From: an uncultured Desulfobulbaceae bacterium
GTDB lineage: Bacteria > Desulfobacterota > Desulfobulbia > Desulfobulbales > Desulfobulbaceae
Length of the DNA: 12,384 nucleotides
Reading direction: 5' to 3'
Assembly (NCBI GenBank): GCA_947260045.1
Contig: CAMYOP010000048.1
Coordinates: 1-12,384, forward strand
Below, piece after piece: positions 8,021 to 12,384 of the stretch. The notes beneath the pieces were generated by a model. That model saw nothing but the letters and a program-made list of their open reading frames with translations, did no database searches and was not told the origin of the DNA. The translations under genes and the position numbers were made by a program. Each line of letters starts with the position of its first letter. Positions within the stretch are counted from its first letter, which is position 1.

Positions 8021-9262
8021 ATGGAAAAACCTTTGAATTTGTTATTAAATTTTATTTTATTTAGATATGTGAATCTGCAATTTCAAAATGGTTCAAAGCG
8101 TATCTCAAAATATGCAGTGAGTATGTTGGTGGCTATTATGCCCCTCTTTCCAGTTTCAGGACACTGTTTTAATCTAGGCGATGTTATAGACGACCTTGGT
8201 ACAGCGGTTCAAGATGGTATTAATGATATTGGTGAGAATCTGGAGCAGATGTTGCCAAGCACTGAAGAAGAACAAGCTCCGCTCCCAAGAGAACAGCAGC
8301 ACAACCAGCAGGAAGATTTAAGAAGGGAGACTGTTGCAGAAGAATCCAAAAAGGATACGGTTAAAAGCAGTAAGGTTGATAGTAAGCAAAACAAAAGTTT
8401 GAAATCAAAGGGTACTGGTACTGCCATAACTTCAGGAACCACTGGCGGTTCTGTTTTCTCAAAAAAAGCTATTGACCCTGCATCTCCACCTGTTTCCACT
8501 CCATCGTTTTCAGCAGGCGATCATATCTATGGCATGCTGAAAGCTGGAAAGCCCTGGAAAAAATTAAATAAAAATAATAATTATATAATAGTGTGGCTCT
8601 ACATAGACGGACCGAAAAAAGCATACAAAAGTATTGGACTGAAAAGACCTGAGCTACTGGCCCGTGATTATTTTATAATTGATGTGGCGCCTGAACCCTC
8701 CAATATGACCAATTACTCAGACAGGGACATCGTTTTTCCCGAAAAGGACGGCTTGAAGTTTGGTCCTGAACTCTTTACGAAATATCTGAGTGAGCTTTCT
8801 CCTGGAGAGCATACTTTTCGTCTTGAGGTGAAGGCATACAACAGGGTGTTTGCATCAGGTGAATTTACTATTTCAGGTCAGGATTATAGTGTTTATGCAG
8901 ATTTATTGGCAGACATCAAAAGCTCTAGTGGTAAACAGCAGAAAATGCCAAAGCCCGGTATGACCAACCAGGCTCTGCAAAATGAAATGATCGGACTCTT
9001 AAAAAATGCAGGCTGGCCCGACATTCGTCGACTGCTCATAGTGGATAAGGATTGGTGGCTTGATCGAGTTTCAGGAGGGGACAGTCCGATACAATCACGA
9101 CACATGGAGGCTGCTGCTGCAGCAAAAGGAGCAGACGGTACTTTTTATTTCCAGCACGTTACCTTTCATCAGCCAATGCTTATAACAGGGGATTGGGGCA
9201 AGTTGAAACTGACCCATTCAGGCAAGAAAAAACCTATCCTGGAAGAAAACATTAATAAATGA
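8021..9262 (+). CDS. Exported protein of unknown function with low-complexity linker and beta-rich C-terminal half
   Basis: The frame stays open from 7919, but AAAGGA seven bases before the ATG at 8021 and the absence of a site at earlier codons point to a 413-residue product. A hydrophobic stretch (SMLVAIMPLFPVSGHC, about 34-49) serves as a signal peptide with an unusually long n-region; a start at M35 of this chain would shorten it. Residues about 77-165 are a charged, Gln/Lys/Ser/Thr-rich linker, probably disordered. Residues 165-290 look like a beta-sandwich: GDHIYGMLK, YIIVWLYIDG, and LSPGEHTFRLEVKAY with GEFTISG. The C-terminal 90 residues hold GWPDIRRLLIVDKDWWLDR and DGTFYFQHVTFHQ. I cannot name a family. 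It lies between two other exported proteins on the same strand, which suggests joint action in the periplasm or at the surface. Confidence 0.82.
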   Translation: MEKPLNLLLNFILFRYVNLQFQNGSKRISKYAVSMLVAIMPLFPVSGHCFNLGDVIDDLGTAVQDGINDIGENLEQMLPSTEEEQAPLPREQQHNQQEDLRRETVAEESKKDTVKSSKVDSKQNKSLKSKGTGTAITSGTTGGSVFSKKAIDPASPPVSTPSFSAGDHIYGMLKAGKPWKKLNKNNNYIIVWLYIDGPKKAYKSIGLKRPELLARDYFIIDVAPEPSNMTNYSDRDIVFPEKDGLKFGPELFTKYLSELSPGEHTFRLEVKAYNRVFASGEFTISGQDYSVYADLLADIKSSSGKQQKMPKPGMTNQALQNEMIGLLKNAGWPDIRRLLIVDKDWWLDRVSGGDSPIQSRHMEAAAAAKGADGTFYFQHVTFHQPMLITGDWGKLKLTHSGKKKPILEENINK

Positions 9263-9281
9263 TGCGGTTGGCTGCATTAAA

Positions 9282-9441
9282 GATTGATGGCGTTGCAAAA
9301 AGTCCGATCTCCGGCGTCGTGGTAACATTTCGAGCACTCGACATACCTGGTGTATGCCATCGTACCCGAAATAACACCTCTCCTGGTATATCGAAATTTT
9401 TGCTTAGCCATCGTCATACTTTTTGCGAGACCGTCAAGATT
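9282..9441. repeat. Imperfect inverted-repeat element of about 160 bases between the second and third exported-protein genes
   Basis: The left arm (9282-9303) and right arm (9418-9441) share ACTTTTTGC exactly and 16 of the outer 20 positions; two mismatches become G-U pairs in RNA. A small hairpin CATAC-CTGGT-GTATG (9342-9356) sits near the centre. This architecture resembles non-coding structured elements that recur between genes in deltaproteobacteria, but copy number cannot be judged from one window. It fills almost all of the 215-base gap and could uncouple expression of the third gene from the first two. Confidence 0.5.
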
Positions 9442-9463
9442 AATACTTTGTTTTTCTACACTA

Positions 9464-9469
9464 AAGGAG
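9464..9469 (+). promoter_or_regulatory. Ribosome-binding site deciding the start of the third exported protein
   Basis: AAGGAG lies eight bases before the ATG at 9478, which is followed directly by a classical signal peptide. This excludes the 73-codon extension back to 9259, which would be a translation of the inverted repeat. Confidence 0.8.
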
Positions 9470-9477
9470 CAACTGCT

Positions 9478-11121
9478 ATGGGCCGTTCTTGCCTTAAAAA
9501 AAACTCTCTTGCCGTCATCTTGTGCTGCTGCATGGTGCTTGTCTTTGGGTCTTTAAACTTGGTATTTGCAGATGCGACTGCAACTCTTAAAGAGGTGAGC
9601 AAAACACTTCGTAGTGCTGAGCGGGATATGTTTGGTGGTAAAGCTGAAAAATCCATTGCAGCACTTGAGAACATACAGGTTTTACTTGGCCAGCTCAAAC
9701 AGGATGATCCTAATAATCCGAAATTAAAGTCGGTTGAAAAAAAATACCAGAAACTTGTGAAAGATCTTGAACGGCGCACAGGTAAAAATCTTGGAGGAGG
9801 CAGCCTTTCTGCTGTAGCAACAAGTACAATAAAAGATTTACCCGCTAAACCAGAGGCTAAATCCACTGACAGTAAAGATGCAGCAACACCAGGAAAAAAA
9901 GTCAAATTACCACATCAGGCACGTCGGCCAATTGATAATGCCAAAAGAGGGATAAAAAGCATTGATACTCTTTTTGTCCAACTGGGTGATCCTGAATACA
10001 GGGGGGACAGGGCACAACTGGTCTCCAGGATAGAAAACTCCCTTAATGGAATCCAAAAGCAACTGGACGAAGCAAGAACTTTGGCTGCGGCAAAAAATGT
10101 AAGCTCTCACCCTTCATTTGATGAAGTGGAAGCAGGGCTTGTCGTTGTCAGGGACAGGGCAGAAACCGCAAAAACTAAATTTTCCGAGCAACAGGCCCAG
10201 TCGAAAGAACAGGCTCAAGAGATTGAGGCGGATGTTCAAAAGTTGAAAGAGGAGTATGATCGCCTCAATGCAATTCTCGGAGCTGCTACTGGATCAGTGA
10301 TTTATTATAATGACCTTGAACCAGCAAGAAACCTACTGGTTCAATTGAACAATTTTGAAGCAAACGATAGAGCTTCTCTTGCTCAATTAACCAATACCTT
10401 TGCTGATAAATATGGTCAGACAGGCGATGCAATTGATAATAAGGCATCTCAGATGGGCTATGTCGGAGAGTATTACAGTGCCAGTTTTCATTATCTTGAG
10501 CTCTCCTCCGGGCTTGAGAAGATAAGCAGGACCAGGTTGGTTATGGCAGAAGATTTAGCACGAAAAGCTCAAGAATTAATTAGCCGAACTGGCAAATCAC
10601 ACGACTTTACCTTGTTGGAGCAATATGATAAAGGTCGTGAATATCTCGACCTGGCCAAACAATTTGACGGTAATAACAGTGTTGTCAAAGATCTGGAATC
10701 CTCAATAGATCAGAAAATTGCATCAGGCATGGAAAAGTTTGGTGAAAAAATCGATAAACAGACTTGGCCCAAACAGGCCTCAAATGCCCCCTCCAATGCT
10801 AAAAAGCTGACTAAAGACGCCAAGAAATGGTTTGAAAACAGTCCGGATTGGGGCAGCAGGTCAAAAAATCTTTACAAAGTGCTTGCTGTTGTCATCACAG
10901 GTCCCTGGTCTATTCAGAAAAAGAATATTCTGGATGAACCCATTATGTATGGTCTTCCTGTTGCGGTAGCCGTACAGAAAGGTAGTGATAAAAAGGATAA
11001 TATTGCCCGTGTTTTTTCCCTGACATTACGTACCCGGGAAATGAGAGGAGTGAAAATGGAACCTCCTTTTGACCATGCAACTGTCGGTGGCTCCTATTAC
11101 ATTCGACCTAACGCTCTTTAG
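9478..11121 (+). CDS. Exported coiled-coil protein of unknown function
   Basis: This 547-residue protein starts with a clear signal peptide (KKNSLAVILCCCMVLVFGSL, cut after LVFA near residue 31). Residues 32-105 are a charged helix, 106-145 a Pro/Ala/Lys/Ser linker, and 146-280 a long helical segment with coiled-coil character (IEADVQKLKEEYDRLNAIL). Helical repeats continue to about residue 440. The last ~90 residues change to a beta-rich module: VLAVVITGPWSIQKKN, EPIMYGLPVAVAVQKG, NIARVFSLTLRTREM, and GVKMEPPFDHATVGGSYYIR. No family is recognised. The helical body suggests a structural or scaffold role in the periplasm; the C-terminal module may be the functional part. It is the last gene of the exported cluster; the stop codon lies inside a short hairpin. 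Confidence 0.85.
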   Translation: MGRSCLKKNSLAVILCCCMVLVFGSLNLVFADATATLKEVSKTLRSAERDMFGGKAEKSIAALENIQVLLGQLKQDDPNNPKLKSVEKKYQKLVKDLERRTGKNLGGGSLSAVATSTIKDLPAKPEAKSTDSKDAATPGKKVKLPHQARRPIDNAKRGIKSIDTLFVQLGDPEYRGDRAQLVSRIENSLNGIQKQLDEARTLAAAKNVSSHPSFDEVEAGLVVVRDRAETAKTKFSEQQAQSKEQAQEIEADVQKLKEEYDRLNAILGAATGSVIYYNDLEPARNLLVQLNNFEANDRASLAQLTNTFADKYGQTGDAIDNKASQMGYVGEYYSASFHYLELSSGLEKISRTRLVMAEDLARKAQELISRTGKSHDFTLLEQYDKGREYLDLAKQFDGNNSVVKDLESSIDQKIASGMEKFGEKIDKQTWPKQASNAPSNAKKLTKDAKKWFENSPDWGSRSKNLYKVLAVVITGPWSIQKKNILDEPIMYGLPVAVAVQKGSDKKDNIARVFSLTLRTREMRGVKMEPPFDHATVGGSYYIRPNAL

Positions 11122-11126
11122 CGTTA
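11109..11126 (+). terminator. Hairpin overlapping the stop codon of the third exported-protein gene
   Basis: TAACGCT (11109-11115) and AGCGTTA (11120-11126) form a perfect 7-bp stem with a four-base loop. The stop codon TAG (11119-11121) lies at the loop edge. There is no T-run afterwards, so it is at best an atypical terminator or an mRNA-stabilising end. Confidence 0.4.
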
Positions 11127-11234
11127 ATGAAAAAAATAGAGATGGTCGCTTTTTAGAATGACAGGAACGCATCGAATAAAAAATGTAGATTATCTTGAGT
11201 ATAATTTTTGCTGGTTGAAGAACTGTCAGGAGAA

Positions 11235-11256
11235 TACTTTCTCAGAAGAGAAAGTA
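11235..11256 (-). terminator. Hairpin at the end of the ChrA remnant
   Basis: TACTTTCTC (11235-11243) and GAGAAAGTA (11248-11256) form a perfect 9-bp stem around AGAA. On the minus strand it overlaps the stop codon of the ChrA-like frame and is followed only by TTCTCC, so it is a weak terminator, possibly inherited with the remnant. Confidence 0.4.
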
Positions 11257-11517
11257 GGAAGCTATTCCTGCTCCGATAACCACGTAAAGGAGATCGATGT
11301 TTTTGATGAGGGCGGCCAGTGTGATCAGGAAAAAGATTGTGTGTTTCAGGTCCCAGGTAATACTCAGACTGAATTTTATGGCAACATAGGCGAGAAATCC
11401 GATAAAACAGTTTACTCTTCCCCGTATAATTATTGGAAAATAAAGATAATTTCGCATTCTGTCAAAGACAGGCAGCACCGCGGTAACCAAAAAGAGGCCA
11501 GGGCACCAAGAACAGAA
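11242..11517 (-). pseudogene. C-terminal remnant of a ChrA-type chromate transporter
   Basis: The minus-strand frame ending at 11242 encodes about 90 hydrophobic residues. They follow the last part of a ChrA half: GLFLVTAVLPVFDRMR (family pattern LP.fdrlR), then IIIRGRVNCFIGFLAY matching the usual RGVNAAVVGLL region, then TIFFLITLAALIKN and LLYVVIGAGIA. ChrA proteins are inner-membrane transporters of about 190 or 400 residues; here only the final quarter is present and no ATG start exists. The extra Arg within RGRVN suggests drift. The fragment stops where metalloprotease homology begins on the other strand. The family match is by pattern memory; a short transporter-like remnant is the firmer statement. 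Confidence 0.5.
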
Positions 11518-11523
11518 AAAAAG

Positions 11524-11865
11524 GATGGTAACTATCCTCCAGATAACGCCTTTTCAGCAGCAGGTGATATCCATTTTGATAAAGATGAACTTTGGAAAAT
11601 TGGCTTTGGAGGGGCAGGAATTGATGTTTTCACAATTGCCGCCCATGAAATTGGGCATGCTATTGGTCTAGGTCATTGACCTGATCCTTGCGCGTTAATG
11701 TATGCTACATATCAAGAGGGATTTTTTGGACCACAAGCTGATGATATAGCTGGGACCCAATTTGTTTACGAGCCAGCCCTGGCTGTTCCGGAGCCGGTCT
11801 CTTTGCTTTTATTTGGTGCAGGGCTTGCAGGCCTTGCTGGTCTTAAAAAGAGAAAAAAGGCATAA
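11524..11865 (+). pseudogene. Matrixin-type zinc metalloprotease with PEP-CTERM tail, 5'-truncated and interrupted by TGA
   Basis: The family-like sequence begins near DGNYPPDN (11524): AFSAAGDIHFDKDELW, then the zinc site HEIGHAIGLGH with three His ligands and catalytic Glu. A TGA (11677-11679) follows at the position normally held by Ser in HExxHxxGxxHS. The same frame then continues PDPCALMYATYQEG (Met-turn), GPQADDIAGTQFVYE, and a sorting tail AVPEPVSLLLFGAG ending in KKRKKA before TAA at 11863. Intact relatives are secreted proteases of about 200 or more residues with a signal peptide. Here none exists, because the upstream part of the open frame (11158-11523) is mostly the antisense of the ChrA remnant. 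PEP-CTERM proteins are normally processed by an exosortase. I judge this a pseudogene; readthrough or selenocysteine at TGA is possible but unsupported. Confidence 0.8.
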
Positions 11866-11869
11866 GCAC

Positions 11870-12143
11870 TTACTGTTTAACCGTTATCGTTGAGCCAGGT
11901 GTGCCCGCATTAATCACTGGATGGGTATGCAATGGCAATTTCGTGCCTGCTGGAATTTTTATCCGCAGGATAGTTATTTCGGGAGAACCATCAGGATGTT
12001 GCGGTAAGCTATTGCCATTCCAGCTGGTGCTTCTTTTTTGCAAGTACATCCACCTTGACGCTGTTGGTGTTTTTTGCCCAGGCGTTCCACGAAAAGAACA
12101 AGACTAACACAATTGTGCTGAAAAATAGTACCTTGTGCTTCAT
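11870..12143 (-). pseudogene. Exported cupin-domain protein, frameshifted and truncated
   Basis: The gene starts at ATG 12143 with AAGGA five bases upstream and a signal peptide (MKHKVLFFSTIVLVLFFS, cut after AWA). The frame reads SVKVDVLAKKK and stops at TAG (12009-12011). Shifting +1 at a run of six A's restores cupin sequence: TSWNGNSLPQHPDGSPEITI, then IPAGTKLPLHTHPVINAG with the HxH metal-binding motif. Translation then ends at TAA (11870-11872) about 90 residues from the start, whereas such cupins are usually about 130 and carry a second motif that is missing here. A single-base insertion plus 3' loss explains it. It lies 19 bases after the citrate synthase stop on the same strand. A sequencing error could account for the shift but not for the missing end. 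Confidence 0.75.
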
Positions 12144-12162
12144 TGACGTCCTTTTTTTCGTT

Positions 12163-12384
12163 TTAGCGTTTCACCATCGGAATCCAGCTGCATCCTTCCA
12201 GGCCACAATATCTACCCACATATTCCGCTTTGGGTCTGTATAAGGTCGGCTTGGCGTGTGAGCTGCCATAGCGCTCTTCCAGGTAATGGGCAGACCAGCC
12301 TGATGCCCTGCCAATGGCAAAAATTGGGGTGAATATGTCAGTTGGGATGCCAAGCATTGCATAAACAATGGCTGAGAAAAAATC
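12163..12384 (-). CDS. gltA: Citrate synthase, C-terminal 73 residues (partial, runs off right edge)
   Basis: The minus-strand frame enters at the right edge and ends at TAA (12163-12165). It reads DFFSAIVYAMLGIPTDIFTP, then IFAIGRASGWSAHYLEERYG, then YRPKAEYVG and a Cys-containing end (GRYCGLEGC). This is the conserved end of citrate synthase: the first Asp is the catalytic residue of the VDFYS motif, and the Arg in FAIGR and in YRP belong to the substrate site. The enzyme condenses acetyl-CoA with oxaloacetate at the entry of the TCA cycle in the cytoplasm. The C-terminal extension past YVG is longer than in E. coli GltA and suggests a different subfamily. 2-Methylcitrate synthase cannot be excluded from this piece alone. 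The broken cupin gene starts 19 bases downstream. Confidence 0.9.
   Translation of the reverse strand, partial: DFFSAIVYAMLGIPTDIFTPIFAIGRASGWSAHYLEERYGSSHAKPTLYRPKAEYVGRYCGLEGCSWIPMVKR

Noticed and set aside
9259..9477. An N-terminal extension of the third exported protein starting at an ATGA overlap with the previous gene
   Set aside because: The extension translates the inverted repeat; a strong ribosome site and a proper signal peptide mark 9478 as the start.
11677..11720. A SECIS element after the metalloprotease TGA
   Set aside because: The only stem is five base pairs with a three-base loop and poorly matched lower pairs; too weak to call.
12009..12143. Programmed -1 frameshifting at the cupin A-run, which contains the heptamer A AAA AAG as in dnaX
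   Set aside because: Restoring the cupin sequence needs a +1 shift, not -1, and the protein also lacks its second cupin motif.

Overview
The window looks like chromosome from a Gram-negative deltaproteobacterium, plausibly Desulfobacterota of the Desulfobulbales type. The reasons are the PAS-PAS-LuxR regulator with its characteristic N-terminus, a PEP-CTERM tail, several exported proteins of unknown function, and the C-terminal shape of the citrate synthase. This placement is inference from protein style, not from a search. No tRNA, rRNA, CRISPR array or intact insertion sequence was seen.

Layout. (1) Positions 1-2250, minus strand: a signal-peptide DUF302 protein, followed 19 bases later by a large exported protein with a C-terminal SLT lytic-transglycosylase domain that runs off the left edge. 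(2) 2264-2757: a divergent intergenic region with two strong hairpins and a candidate promoter. (3) 2758-4110, plus strand: NADP-type glutamate dehydrogenase. (4) 4540-5865: a cytoplasmic PAS-PAS-coiled-coil-LuxR regulator with a terminator overlapping its stop codon. (5) 6159-11121: three consecutive plus-strand genes for exported proteins behind a perfect TTGACA box and a 16-bp perfect palindrome. The first carries what looks like a transglutaminase/cysteine-protease-like Cys-His-Asp triad. The second has a low-complexity linker and a predicted beta-rich region. The third is largely coiled coil. A structured inverted repeat separates the second and third. (6) 11235-12143: a gene graveyard holding a ChrA chromate-transporter C-terminal remnant (minus), a 5'-truncated matrixin-type metalloprotease with PEP-CTERM tail and an in-frame TGA (plus), and a frameshifted, truncated cupin (minus). 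(7) 12163-12384, minus: the C-terminal end of citrate synthase.

How the genes work together. Citrate synthase and glutamate dehydrogenase are central carbon and nitrogen metabolism. The three exported proteins are the best candidate for an undescribed system: a possible envelope or surface-modifying enzyme encoded with two structural or partner proteins, possibly under a repressor that binds the palindrome. The PAS-LuxR gene just upstream is a candidate regulator by position only. The graveyard shows how an automatic gene call at 11158-11679 can be a chimera of antisense ChrA sequence and a metalloprotease fragment.
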